From: an uncultured Lachnospiraceae bacterium
GTDB taxonomy: Bacteria; Bacillota; Clostridia; Lachnospirales; Lachnospiraceae
DNA length: 64,000 bases
Assembly (NCBI GenBank): GCA_910587765.1
Contig: CAJUNR010000006.1
Span: 78,233 to 142,232, forward strand
Direction of reading: 5' to 3'
Positions within the stretch are counted from its first letter, which is position 1. Every line of letters starts with the position of its first letter. The notes beneath the pieces were generated by a model that saw only the letters and a program-made list of their open reading frames with translations, ran no database searches and had not been told where the DNA came from. The position numbers and the translations under genes are program-made. Below, one piece after another: positions 25,644 through 33,956 of this stretch.

Positions 25644-26492
25644 ATGACAAAATCTATGAAAACGCAGAATTTCCTGACAAAGCTTCTGTTTTACGCGGGA
25701 AATATCATTATCGGCATCATCTTTGTATCTCCCCTGATCTGGATGATCTCCGCCTCCCTGAAACCGGAAGCGCAGATTTTCGCCAACATGAACTCCATCT
25801 CCACCTTCATCCCGGTGCAGGCTTCGCTTGACAATTTCAAGGAAGTGTTCTCAAGGCTGGATATGCTGCAGGTCTTTAAGAATACCTTTGTCTACATCGC
25901 GCTGATTCTGGTGCTGGATCTGCTCCTGAACTCCATCTGCGGATATGCTCTGGCAAAATTCGAGTTCAAGGGAAAAGGCATGATGTTAAACTTCATTGTC
26001 GCCCTGATGGTTATGCCCATGGAAGCGATCATGCTGCCTCTCTATATCGAGATATCGCAGCTTGGCTGGGTCAACACTCTGGCCGCTCTGGTCATACCTT
26101 TTGTGGCAAAATGTTTCTCCATCTACATGTTCCGCCAGTTCTTCTGCGATATCCCGGACGAACTGCTGGAAGCGGCGGCTCTGGACGGCGCCAGCCCGGT
26201 ACGGACCTTCTTCACCGTAGTCATGCCCATCTCCAAGACGGTCTATGCCACCGTATTCATCCTCGATTTTGTGGCGCACTGGAACGACTTCATGTGGCCC
26301 TTCCTGGTGATGACCGGTGAGAACAAACGTACGATCCAGTTGGCGATTCAGGTATTTTTCGGAACGCAGCCCATTCATTACAGCGCGATCATGGCCGCTC
26401 TGGTAGTATCCGCAGTCCCGATGCTGGTGATGTTTATCTTCATGCAGAAATATTATATAGAAGGAATCGCTTCCTCCGGAATCAAGGGATAA
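25644..26492 (+). CDS. Sugar ABC transporter permease, MalG type (282 aa)
   Basis: Partner permease with six helices. The EAA loop reads L-E-A-A-A-L-D-G-A-S-P-V, and the C-terminus Q-K-Y-Y-I-E-G-I-A-S-S-G-I-K-G is typical of MalG-like CUT1 subunits. GAAGGAGG lies 9 bases before the ATG. The LacI gene promoter begins at the base after this gene's stop codon. Confidence 0.88.
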   Translation: MTKSMKTQNFLTKLLFYAGNIIIGIIFVSPLIWMISASLKPEAQIFANMNSISTFIPVQASLDNFKEVFSRLDMLQVFKNTFVYIALILVLDLLLNSICGYALAKFEFKGKGMMLNFIVALMVMPMEAIMLPLYIEISQLGWVNTLAALVIPFVAKCFSIYMFRQFFCDIPDELLEAAALDGASPVRTFFTVVMPISKTVYATVFILDFVAHWNDFMWPFLVMTGENKRTIQLAIQVFFGTQPIHYSAIMAALVVSAVPMLVMFIFMQKYYIEGIASSGIKG

Positions 26493-26521
26493 TTGACAAC
26501 CCGCCCAAAAAAACGTAAACT
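26493..26521 (+). promoter_or_regulatory. Promoter of the LacI gene with overlapping inverted repeat
   Basis: TTGACA (26493-26498), 17-base spacer, TAAACT (26516-26521). AAACTTA (26517-26523) and TAAGTTT (26537-26543) are perfect arms spanning the -10 and the transcription start. This may be an autoregulatory operator or a leader hairpin; it does not resemble the GGAACGGGTTCC sites. Confidence 0.6.
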
Positions 26522-26557
26522 TAATTCCAGAAATAATAAGTTTATGGGGAATCAGAT

Positions 26558-27556
26558 ATGGCTACAATTCAGGATGTTGCAAAGCATGCACAGGTCGGTG
26601 TGGGCACCGTCTCACGGGTACTGAGCGGAAAAGGTTATGTGAAGGAGGAGACCAGACAGCGGGTGCAGGCCTCCATAGAAGCGCTGAACTATACGCCCAA
26701 CGAGATGGCGCGAAACCTGTTCTTTCAGAAAAGCGGCATTGTAGCCGTGATCGTGCCGGAAGTGGCGCACCCGTTCTTCGCTCAGTTCGTCAATGCCGCG
26801 GAGATGGTGCTGTGTGAAAAAGGATACCAGACGATGATCTGCAACACCTACTACGAGCAGAACTACGAACAGCGTTATCTGGAAATGCTCAAGCGGCGCA
26901 GAGTGGACGGAATCATCTTCGGCGCTCACACCGTCCTCGACATTTCACAATATGAAAATATCCGGCTGCCGATCGTTGCGCTGGACCGGAATCTGGGGGA
27001 AAATATCCCCCGGGTCTCGGTGAACCACCGGGCAGGCGGCCGGATGGCGGCGGAAGAACTGATCCGTTCCGGCTGCCGCAACGTTCTCCAGTTCGTCGGT
27101 TCCAAATCCGACGCGGAAGTATCCACCCCCGCGAACGAACGGCACGACGTATTTGCGGAGGCGATGGAGCAGCACGGGATTGCCTGCCGCTCGGTCAGCG
27201 TCAAATGGCCTACGGCGGATATTCCCTACTATCAGACCGTGGCCTCCAGACTGCTGGAAGACTATCCCGATATTGACGGGGTTTTCGCCACAGACCTTAT
27301 GAGCATGGCGGTCCTGCAGGCCGCCCTGCTCCACCGGAAACGAATACCGGAAGACTTAAAGCTCGTCACTTATGACGGAACAAGCAGCATTGCGCTGACT
27401 TATCCCCGGATCACGGCCATCGTCCAGCCCGTCGAACGGCTCGCCGCGGAGGCGGTCAAACTGGTGGTCGATCTGATCCATGAAAAACCCGTCGAGAATA
27501 AAGACGTAAAGCTGCAGGCTGTGCTGCGTCCCGGCGACACCACAATGGGAGGGTAG
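26558..27556 (+). CDS. LacI-family transcriptional repressor (332 aa)
   Basis: The N-terminal helix-turn-helix reads M-A-T-I-Q-D-V-A-K-H-A-Q-V-G-V-G-T-V-S-R-V-L-S-G; the hinge helix and the periplasmic-binding-like sugar domain follow. GGGGA lies 7 bases before the ATG. It sits between the importer permeases and the GH32 gene, so sucrose or a derivative is the expected inducer. The operators at 22884, 23053 and 23117 have the symmetric GGAAC/GTTCC form typical of LacI-family targets. Confidence 0.9.
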   Translation: MATIQDVAKHAQVGVGTVSRVLSGKGYVKEETRQRVQASIEALNYTPNEMARNLFFQKSGIVAVIVPEVAHPFFAQFVNAAEMVLCEKGYQTMICNTYYEQNYEQRYLEMLKRRRVDGIIFGAHTVLDISQYENIRLPIVALDRNLGENIPRVSVNHRAGGRMAAEELIRSGCRNVLQFVGSKSDAEVSTPANERHDVFAEAMEQHGIACRSVSVKWPTADIPYYQTVASRLLEDYPDIDGVFATDLMSMAVLQAALLHRKRIPEDLKLVTYDGTSSIALTYPRITAIVQPVERLAAEAVKLVVDLIHEKPVENKDVKLQAVLRPGDTTMGG

Positions 27557-27578
27557 AAACTACCTTCCCGTTCTTTTT
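27547..27578 (+). terminator. Terminator overlapping the LacI stop codon
   Basis: GGGAGGGTAG (27547-27556) pairs with CTACCTTCCC (27560-27569) with one G-U pair and a 3-base loop, followed by GTTCTTTTT. The TAG stop codon of the LacI gene is part of the stem. Confidence 0.7.
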
Positions 27579-27652
27579 CACCGAAGCACATCCCTGCCGC
27601 GGACCGCAGATCGTACGGAAAAACAGATATGTTACAGAGAATGAGGTTAGAG

Positions 27653-29134
27653 ATGATGAAACAGACAAAATTAGCAGAAGCAAGAGCTTATGAGAAGACC
27701 TACGGCGCACAGATTTTACCCGAAGAGCGGCCGCTCTTCCATGTGACCCCCACCGTCGGCTGGCTGAACGACCCCAACGGATTTTCCGTTTATCAGGGGG
27801 AATATCATCTATTTTATCAATATTACCCTTACGATATTCACTGGGGCCCCATGCACTGGGGACATATGAAGAGCCGCGATCTGATCCGCTGGGAACGTCT
27901 CCCCGCCGCCCTTGCCCCGGATATGGAATACGATGCCGGCGGCGTCTTCTCCGGAAGCGCGGCGGAACTGCCCGACGGACGTCAGCTTTTGATGTACACG
28001 GGCGTACAGGGTAAAGACAACACCCCGGAGTGCCGGCAGACTCAGTGTCTGGCTGTCGGAGACGGCAGAAACTATCAGAAATACGAACAGAACCCGGTCC
28101 TTACCGCCGACATGATTCCGGAACCGTGCCAGGCCAAAGACTTCCGGGATCCAAAGATCTGGCGGGACCCGGCAGAAAACTGCTTCTTCGCCGTGGCGGG
28201 CATCCGGATGCAGGACAACAGCGGCGCGGTCGCCCTCTTTTCCAGCGAAGACGGTTTCCACTGGCAGTACGTCGGCATCCTCGACCGCAGCCGCAACGAG
28301 TACGGACGGATGTGGGAGTGCCCGGATTTTTTTGAACTGGACGGCGGGGCGCTCCTGATCGTATCGCCGCAGGAGATGCGGGCGCAGGGCCTTACATTCC
28401 ACAACGGAAACGACGTCATCTGCCTGCAGGGAAGCTACGACCGCCGCACGCACGCTTTTACCCGGGAAAGCGTATCCGCCGTAGACTACGGCCTTGATTT
28501 CTACGCGCCCCAGACGCTGAAGACGCCGGACGGACGCCGGGTGCTGATCGCATGGATGCAGGCATGGGAGAACAGCCAGTTCTGCCGGGACGGCGCCAGA
28601 TGGCAGGGCATGTTCACCCTTCCGCGGGAGCTGTCCCTGAGAGAGGGTCGTCTGATCCAACAGCCGGTGAAAGAACTGGAAAACTACCGCAGAAATCCTG
28701 TACTCTGCAAAGACGTTCCGTGTGCGCGCCGCACCCTGCTGCCCGGAATCTCCGGCCGGATCCTGGACCTTACCGTCCATGTCCGGCCGCAGCAGGAAGG
28801 TTCTCTGGAAAGCTTCACCGTTTATTTTGCCCAGAACGATTCTCACAGCGTTTCCGTCCGCTACGAAGTGCGCAAAGGCACGGTATGTCTGGACCGCACG
28901 GATTCCGGTTTCCGCTACAATATCGTCAACCGGCGGGAAGCCCCGGTCAGAGATCAGGGCGGAGAGATCCGCCTGCGCATCCTCCTGGACCGTTTTTCCG
29001 CGGAGATTTTTGTCAACGACGGAGAACAGGTCATGTCCGCCTGCATCTACACGCCGCAGGAAGCGGACGGGATTTCCTTCGAGGCGGAGGGAAGCGGACG
29101 CTTTGACGTGGAAAAATACGAACTTTCCTTTTAA
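27653..29134 (+). CDS. GH32 sucrose/fructan hydrolase (493 aa)
   Basis: Five-bladed propeller plus beta-sandwich enzyme. The nucleophile is D40 in W-L-N-D-P-N-G, the R-D-P transition-state motif lies near residue 167, and the acid/base is E222 in W-E-C-P-D. There is no signal peptide, so it hydrolyses imported sucrose or kestose-like oligomers in the cytoplasm. Since import is by ABC transport, the substrate is probably unphosphorylated sugar. GAGG 6 bases before 27653 decides the start over the upstream ATG at 27629; 27656 is equally possible. A strong terminator separates it from the LacI gene and no clear promoter is seen. Confidence 0.88.
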   Translation: MMKQTKLAEARAYEKTYGAQILPEERPLFHVTPTVGWLNDPNGFSVYQGEYHLFYQYYPYDIHWGPMHWGHMKSRDLIRWERLPAALAPDMEYDAGGVFSGSAAELPDGRQLLMYTGVQGKDNTPECRQTQCLAVGDGRNYQKYEQNPVLTADMIPEPCQAKDFRDPKIWRDPAENCFFAVAGIRMQDNSGAVALFSSEDGFHWQYVGILDRSRNEYGRMWECPDFFELDGGALLIVSPQEMRAQGLTFHNGNDVICLQGSYDRRTHAFTRESVSAVDYGLDFYAPQTLKTPDGRRVLIAWMQAWENSQFCRDGARWQGMFTLPRELSLREGRLIQQPVKELENYRRNPVLCKDVPCARRTLLPGISGRILDLTVHVRPQQEGSLESFTVYFAQNDSHSVSVRYEVRKGTVCLDRTDSGFRYNIVNRREAPVRDQGGEIRLRILLDRFSAEIFVNDGEQVMSACIYTPQEADGISFEAEGSGRFDVEKYELSF

Positions 29135-29158
29135 AAAGAAATATGAACCGACGCCAAA

Positions 29159-29200
29159 AGCGGCTCCGTCCCGGCAACGGGAGTAGAGCCGCTTCTTTTC
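29159..29200. terminator. Bidirectional terminator between GH32 and AzlD
   Basis: AGCGGCTC (29159-29166) and GAGCCGCT (29186-29193) with TCTTTT on the plus strand and an A-run before the stem that serves as a T-run on the minus strand. Confidence 0.65.
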
Positions 29201-29204
29201 CAAT

Positions 29205-29531
29205 TCAAAACACAAACTGCACCAGCAGCATATAACAGATCGTCCCGCCGGCGATGGACAGCAGCATCTGTCCTTTTTTCAGATGCAGAGCCGCGGTCAC
29301 GGCGATGGCGAGAAACTCCGGCAGGCCATGGCCTGCGCCGGACACGTCCACATTTTTCAGGCAGTAGACCACGAGCATCCCAAAGATGGCGGAGGGCAGC
29401 GCCTTTCCCAGATACTGAATATACCCCGGCGTGGGCTTTTTGGAGGAAAAGATCAAAAAGGGAAGAAATCTGGTCGCCATCGTGCCGGCGGCGCAGAGGG
29501 CAATGGTCATCATCTGCTGTTCTGCTGTCAT
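29205..29531 (-). CDS. azlD: AzlD-type branched-chain amino acid export subunit (108 aa)
   Basis: Small membrane protein with three to four helices and the AzlD hallmark A-T-R-F-L-P-F near residue 19-25. AzlD is the accessory partner of AzlC in exporting leucine, isoleucine and related compounds. Its start overlaps the AzlC stop as ATGA, and its ribosome-binding site GGAGG lies within the end of AzlC. Confidence 0.87.
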   Translation of the reverse strand: MTAEQQMMTIALCAAGTMATRFLPFLIFSSKKPTPGYIQYLGKALPSAIFGMLVVYCLKNVDVSGAGHGLPEFLAIAVTAALHLKKGQMLLSIAGGTICYMLLVQFVF

Positions 29532-30238
29532 ACAAGACCTCCTGCTTTCTCAATCGGTTTCCGGAAGAACGTCAGGCCCGCCACGATACAGACCATGGTC
29601 GGCACCAGAAAGGAATCCGCCCCGAACAACAGCAGGCAGATCACCGACGCGGCCAGTCCGATATATGCCGTGTAATGTTTTTTCTCCTTCTTCCACTGTT
29701 CCAGAAAGATCACCACAAACATGGCGGTCATCACAAAATCCAGCCCTTCCGTATTAAAGGTAATGAGGGAGCCCAGGATCCCGCCCAGCGTGGAACCGGA
29801 CACCCAGTAAAACTGATTCAGAAGAGTGACAAAGAAAAAGAACCAGCCCCGGTCCACGTCCTGCGGAATCCGCGCCGTACAGTTGATGGAAAACGTCTCG
29901 TCGCACAGACCGAAAATCAGATAAAATTTCTTCCAGCCCATATCCTTGTAGCGGTCCAGCATGGAGATGCCGTAGAACAGATGCCGCGCCTGAATCATCA
30001 GCACCATGATCAGCGTCTGCAGCGGCGCAAACCTGCCCAGAAGCATGGACACCGCCACAAATTCCAGAGAACCGCCGAAGATGACCATGCTCATGACCAG
30101 CGGATAGACGAAGGAAAAACCGCTGACATTCATATAGATCCCATACGTCATCCCCAGAAACCAGAAGCCTGCAAAAATCGGAATTGTATAGGGGAACGCC
30201 GCTTTGAAGGCTTTCCATCTGATGTCCGGCTGTCTCAT
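29528..30238 (-). CDS. azlC: AzlC-type branched-chain amino acid exporter (236 aa)
   Basis: Membrane protein beginning MRQPDIRWKAFKAAFPYTIP, with several long helices and the family block F-G-L-C-D-E-T-F near residue 130. AzlC with AzlD exports branched-chain amino acids and analogues across the inner membrane. The start at 30238 is chosen because GGGAGG lies 7 bases upstream. It lies 37 bases after a D-2-hydroxyacid dehydrogenase gene and is probably cotranscribed with it. Confidence 0.87.
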   Translation of the reverse strand: MRQPDIRWKAFKAAFPYTIPIFAGFWFLGMTYGIYMNVSGFSFVYPLVMSMVIFGGSLEFVAVSMLLGRFAPLQTLIMVLMIQARHLFYGISMLDRYKDMGWKKFYLIFGLCDETFSINCTARIPQDVDRGWFFFFVTLLNQFYWVSGSTLGGILGSLITFNTEGLDFVMTAMFVVIFLEQWKKEKKHYTAYIGLAASVICLLLFGADSFLVPTMVCIVAGLTFFRKPIEKAGGLV

Positions 30239-30275
30239 ATTATATCCTCCCATTTCCGGTTCATCCATAATCCGT

Positions 30276-31220
30276 TCATCGGTTCACCACATTGCGCAGC
30301 GTCTCTCCCGCCGCGTACCGCCCGGCGTTTTCAATACAGATATTGACCACATTTCGCAGCGTTTCCGGCAGGTGATAGAAACCGGAGACATGCGGCGTCA
30401 CGAACGCGCCGGGAATATCCCACAGGCGGTGATCCGCGGGAAGCGGTTCCGGATTTGTCACGTCCAGGGCAGCGCCCGCAAGATGTCCGGATTCCAGCGC
30501 GTCGCACAGATCTTCCGTCCGCACCAGATCCCCTCTCCCTCCGTTGACGAAGAAACTTCCCGGCCTCATGAGTGAAAATTTCTCCCGGTCAAAAAGTCCT
30601 CTCGTCTCGTCTGTGCTCGGCAGGAAAGAGACGACGGCGTCCGCTTTCGGGAGCAGACGCTCCAGTTCCTCCGTTGTATGAAGCTCATCCATACACGCCG
30701 GACACGCTCCCGGGCTTCTTTTCACTCCGATCACATATGCGCCCAGGGCATGCGCCTGCTCCGCAAAACGCTGTCCGATATCCCCGGCTCCGAGAACCAG
30801 AACGGTGGAATCCGCAATGGAGACCACCTCTCCTTCTTCTCCCCATATATGCTTTTTCTGATCGTCCCGGTACAGATGAAGCTTCTTCTGCATCGCCAGC
30901 AGCATGGCAAACGCATGCTCCGACACCGCTTTACCGTAAGCCCCGCTGCTGGTCGTCAGAATCGTATGCTTACCAAGGACCCCTTCTCTGACGTACGGAT
31001 CGTATCCTGCCGAATTTAGATGAAGCCATATAAGCTTCTCCGAGCTTTGGATCATCTCCGCCGGAGCGTTTCCGAAAATAATCTGCGCCTGCTGAACCTG
31101 TTCTTCCGTCACTTCTTTAATACTCGTATACGTATATTCCGCCTGCGGCAAAGCCCGCTCCAGCCGTTCTCTCTGACTCTCCTTCATGGGGATCAGAACC
31201 AGTACCTGTTTCTGCGTCAT
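30276..31220 (-). CDS. D-2-hydroxyacid dehydrogenase, NAD-dependent (314 aa)
   Basis: Rossmann motif L-G-A-G-D-I-G-Q-R-F near residue 143-152, conserved Arg in N-G-G-R-G-D, and catalytic His in T-P-H-V-S-G-F-Y near residue 280. This is the D-isomer-specific 2-hydroxyacid dehydrogenase family, which interconverts 2-oxoacids and D-2-hydroxyacids. Exact substrate is not determined. Cotranscription with AzlCD would suit branched-chain 2-oxoacids, but that is inference. GGAGAGG lies 6 bases before the ATG. Confidence 0.85.
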   Translation of the reverse strand: MTQKQVLVLIPMKESQRERLERALPQAEYTYTSIKEVTEEQVQQAQIIFGNAPAEMIQSSEKLIWLHLNSAGYDPYVREGVLGKHTILTTSSGAYGKAVSEHAFAMLLAMQKKLHLYRDDQKKHIWGEEGEVVSIADSTVLVLGAGDIGQRFAEQAHALGAYVIGVKRSPGACPACMDELHTTEELERLLPKADAVVSFLPSTDETRGLFDREKFSLMRPGSFFVNGGRGDLVRTEDLCDALESGHLAGAALDVTNPEPLPADHRLWDIPGAFVTPHVSGFYHLPETLRNVVNICIENAGRYAAGETLRNVVNR

Positions 31221-31256
31221 CCTTTTCCTCTCCTGCCTGTATTTTCTGATTTTAAT

Positions 31257-31285
31257 ATTATAACGGAAAACCGGCCGAATCACAA
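31257..31285 (-). promoter_or_regulatory. Promoter of the dehydrogenase-AzlCD operon
   Basis: Minus-strand TTGTGA (31280-31285), 17-base spacer, TATAAT (31257-31262), 37 bases before the ATG. Confidence 0.65.
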
Positions 31286-31321
31286 CCGCCGCCGGCAACA
31301 AACGGATCTTTCGCTTTGGAT

Positions 31322-32215
31322 TTATGCACGCTTTCCTTTTCCACCGTATTCCGACCAGAAAAGTCCCGCCACCGCCAGAACCGTCCCCGCAGCCGAAGCC
31401 CATGTGACCGGCTCTTTCAGCACCAGCGACGAGGTAACGACAGTGATTACCGGAACCATATAGATATAGACGCTTGTCCGGACCGCCCCCAGTACTTTTA
31501 CCGCCATGTTCCAGGTGACAAAACAAAGAGCTGACGCCCCCAGACCGAGATAGAGAATATTCAGCACGTTACCGGCCTGCGCGAACCGTTCCAGTCCCGG
31601 CCGCACATCAAATAAAAAAAGCGCTGGGATCATGAAAAGAATACCATAGAAAAACGTCCGGCGCGTGGTGAGGATGACCGGATACCCCAGGCCGCCGATC
31701 TCCTTTGTCAGCAGGGAATAACACGCCCACACAAACGCCGCCAGCAACGCCAGAAAATCTCCCATCGGATTTAACTGAAGCCTGGTCCCGTTAAAACTGA
31801 TCAGAACAACCCCCGCCATCGCCACCAGAAAGCCGATGAAAAAACCCGCTCCCAGTCTTTCTTCCGACTTCCGGAACAGTTGGGAAAGGATCGCTGTAAA
31901 AAACGGAGCAACCGATATGATCACTCCCACATTGGAAGCCATGGTATAGGTCAGAGCAATATTTTCCAGCAGATAGTACAGGCAGATTCCGCACAGGCCT
32001 GCCGCCGCGAACAGAAGCTCCTGCCGGCAGCCCCGCGCCTTCAGCCGGCGCGGACATGCCAGAAACAGCGCCAGAAACCCCAGAACAAAGCGGAAGAACA
32101 AAATCTCCGCAGGCTGAAAATCCGTCAGCAGGACCTTGGTGGAGATAAAAGTGGTCCCCCAGATCAGGACCGTAAAAAGCGCCGCCAGATGTCCGGCTGA
32201 TTTACTGTTTTCCAT
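31322..32215 (-). CDS. EamA-family (DMT) transporter (297 aa)
   Basis: Ten predicted helices in two EamA repeats. The first helix block is L-F-T-V-L-I-W-G-T-T-F-I-S-T-K, a DMT superfamily signature. These proteins export amino acids or metabolites; the substrate is unknown here. The start at 32215 has GGTGA 6 bases upstream and lies 14 bases inside the end of the acetyltransferase gene, so the two are probably translationally coupled. Confidence 0.85.
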   Translation of the reverse strand: MENSKSAGHLAALFTVLIWGTTFISTKVLLTDFQPAEILFFRFVLGFLALFLACPRRLKARGCRQELLFAAAGLCGICLYYLLENIALTYTMASNVGVIISVAPFFTAILSQLFRKSEERLGAGFFIGFLVAMAGVVLISFNGTRLQLNPMGDFLALLAAFVWACYSLLTKEIGGLGYPVILTTRRTFFYGILFMIPALFLFDVRPGLERFAQAGNVLNILYLGLGASALCFVTWNMAVKVLGAVRTSVYIYMVPVITVVTSSLVLKEPVTWASAAGTVLAVAGLFWSEYGGKGKRA

Positions 32216-32789
32216 GTTGTTCACCATCTCTTTTCATAAAATGATCCGCATCCCTTCCGCCCCGCTTCCTTCTCACATACGTGCACACCTTCCGGCTGCG
32301 CCCGTCTCTGTCCGTGCTGCTTTTGTGCATTTCCTCCAGCCGAAAACCACACGCTTCAAACAGTCTTCGGGAAGCAGTGTTGTTCTCCAGAATGCACGAA
32401 CGGATACTGTCCAGCAAAAGATCCTCAAACGCGTAGGAAACCAGGATGTTGACCGCATCCCTCCCGTAGCCTCTGCCCCGCGCCGATTTCAAAAGTTTAA
32501 TATGAATCTGCGCCGTTTTGCTTTTCCCGTCCAAATCGGAGAGCTGAATGATTCCAAGGCCCGATTCCGGATGCTCCCGATCCGCGATGACCCGACGGAA
32601 ACAGCCGGCCGGAACCTGCAGAAAGCGGACCCCGTCCTGCGGACTCCCGCCGAAGACCGGACTCCGGTAGCCTTTTGTCACCTTCACAATCTCCGGATCT
32701 TGAATCAGGCCGAGCAGCAATACCCGATCCTGTTCTTCCGCCGCCCGCAGCAGCACTTTCCTGCCTGTGATGCCGACTTCCTTCTCCAT
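32202..32789 (-). CDS. GNAT-family N-acetyltransferase, RimJ/RimL type (195 aa)
   Basis: The acetyl-CoA-binding block is S-A-R-G-R-G-Y-G-R-D-A-V near residue 110-120 and the later N-T-A-S-R-R-L-F-E-A-C-G-F block is typical of GNATs acting on amines or protein N-termini. The substrate is unknown. The ATG at 32789 follows GGAG by 8 bases; a GTG three codons upstream is possible. It is the first gene of a pair with the EamA transporter, an arrangement often seen for modification plus export of a small molecule. Confidence 0.8.
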   Translation of the reverse strand: MEKEVGITGRKVLLRAAEEQDRVLLLGLIQDPEIVKVTKGYRSPVFGGSPQDGVRFLQVPAGCFRRVIADREHPESGLGIIQLSDLDGKSKTAQIHIKLLKSARGRGYGRDAVNILVSYAFEDLLLDSIRSCILENNTASRRLFEACGFRLEEMHKSSTDRDGRSRKVCTYVRRKRGGRDADHFMKRDGEQHGKQ

Positions 32790-32949
32790 CTCTTCCACTC
32801 CCGCAGCCGCCTGCTCCTTCCCGGATAATTTCCGTACATGATCCGGCCATTCCGGATTCTTCCATCAAACATAACAGAAAACTGCGGTTTTTGCAATCGT
32901 TACGGTGTTACTTTTTATATACCGTACCGGACACCCAACGAAAAATCAC

Positions 32950-32978
32950 TTCCGTTTTTCTGCCCGTTATGGTACAAT
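32950..32978 (+). promoter_or_regulatory. Promoter of the VanW-domain gene
   Basis: TTCCGT (32950-32955), 17-base spacer, TACAAT (32973-32978) with an extended-10 TGG. Confidence 0.5.
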
Positions 32979-33042
32979 TTGATTGAGAAGGGATTCCGCA
33001 GGCTGCGAATCTCAATTTCAAAATATGATGGGGAGAAAAGAC

Positions 33043-33879
33043 ATGAAACAAAAATTGAGTGTTGTTATTTCAATGATTCTGTGCTTCTGTATGCTGGCAG
33101 GAAGCGGAGTGTCCGTGAAAGCGGCTCCGGCGCAGCTCACCAGTCTGACGTTTGATCTGGATTACTATTACAATACTTATCCGGATCTGCAGACCGCCTT
33201 CGGCTACGATTACAACCGTTTATACCGCCACTATCTGGATTCCGGTCTGGCGGAAGGCCGCTCCGGCAGTGCGGAATTTAACTGTCTGGCGTACCGGAAC
33301 AACTATCCGGACCTGCAGGCCTCCTTCGGGGAAGATTACCGCGCTTACTGCATCCATTATGAAACTTACGGTAAAGCAGAAGGCCGAAGCGCATCCGGCG
33401 ACGGCGCGGCTCCTGTTACCGCGGCGCAGCCCGCCAGCACGCTTATAGGAAGTTACGCAACCGCCTACAGCACAAAGGCTTCGCGCGCAACGAATATCTC
33501 TCTGGCCGCCTCCCGAATCAACGGTATCGTGATTCAGCCCCAGGAGAGTTTTTCTTTCAGCCAGACCATTCTGCCGAGAACAGCCGCTAACGGCTATGTA
33601 GAGGCGCCCATGATCGTGAATAAAAAATACGTTCCCGGAATCGGCGGCGGAATCTGTCAGGTGTCCTCGACGCTGTACGCCGCCATGTTAAGCGCCGGCC
33701 TGCCGGCCACCGAACGGCATCCTCACTCCCTGAAAGTGACCTATATGCCGGAGGGAATGGATGCGACCATCTCCGGCAATACGCTGGATCTGAAGTTCAC
33801 TAATATTTTTGCGGAACCGATCCGGATTCAGGCAGTCGCGGATCAGGGCACCCTGACGGTATCGCTGTACAGGCAGTAG
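33043..33879 (+). CDS. Secreted VanW-domain protein with YPDLQ repeats (278 aa)
   Basis: The signal peptide is residues 1-26 (cleavage likely after V-S-V-K-A-A). Two tandem repeats of about 38 residues follow: each has a YPDLQ core (with N-T or N-N just before it), an A/S-F-G-x-D-Y block and an A-E-G-R-S end, at about residues 44-82 and 83-118. The C-terminal VanW domain includes S-F-S-Q-T-I and G-I-G-G-G-I-C-Q-V-S-S-T-L-Y, the hallmark Cys-containing loop. VanW is found in vancomycin-resistance clusters, but its activity is unsettled and stand-alone copies are widespread. The repeat type is common in clostridial surface proteins. The protein is exported and likely acts at the wall. Confidence 0.82.
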   Translation: MKQKLSVVISMILCFCMLAGSGVSVKAAPAQLTSLTFDLDYYYNTYPDLQTAFGYDYNRLYRHYLDSGLAEGRSGSAEFNCLAYRNNYPDLQASFGEDYRAYCIHYETYGKAEGRSASGDGAAPVTAAQPASTLIGSYATAYSTKASRATNISLAASRINGIVIQPQESFSFSQTILPRTAANGYVEAPMIVNKKYVPGIGGGICQVSSTLYAAMLSAGLPATERHPHSLKVTYMPEGMDATISGNTLDLKFTNIFAEPIRIQAVADQGTLTVSLYRQ

Positions 33880-33924
33880 ACGGCAAGTACGGCATTCCGA
33901 AACCGAAATCATTTCTAAATTCTA

Positions 33925-33952
33925 CAAGGCGCCGCCGAAACGCGGCGCCTTG
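33925..33952. other. GC-rich hairpin between convergent VanW and TrpB2 genes
   Basis: CAAGGCGCCGC (33925-33935) and GCGGCGCCTTG (33942-33952) are perfect 11-bp arms with a CGAAAC loop. No T-run follows on either strand. Its position between convergent genes suggests a transcript-end role. Confidence 0.55.
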
Positions 33953-33956
33953 TCGG

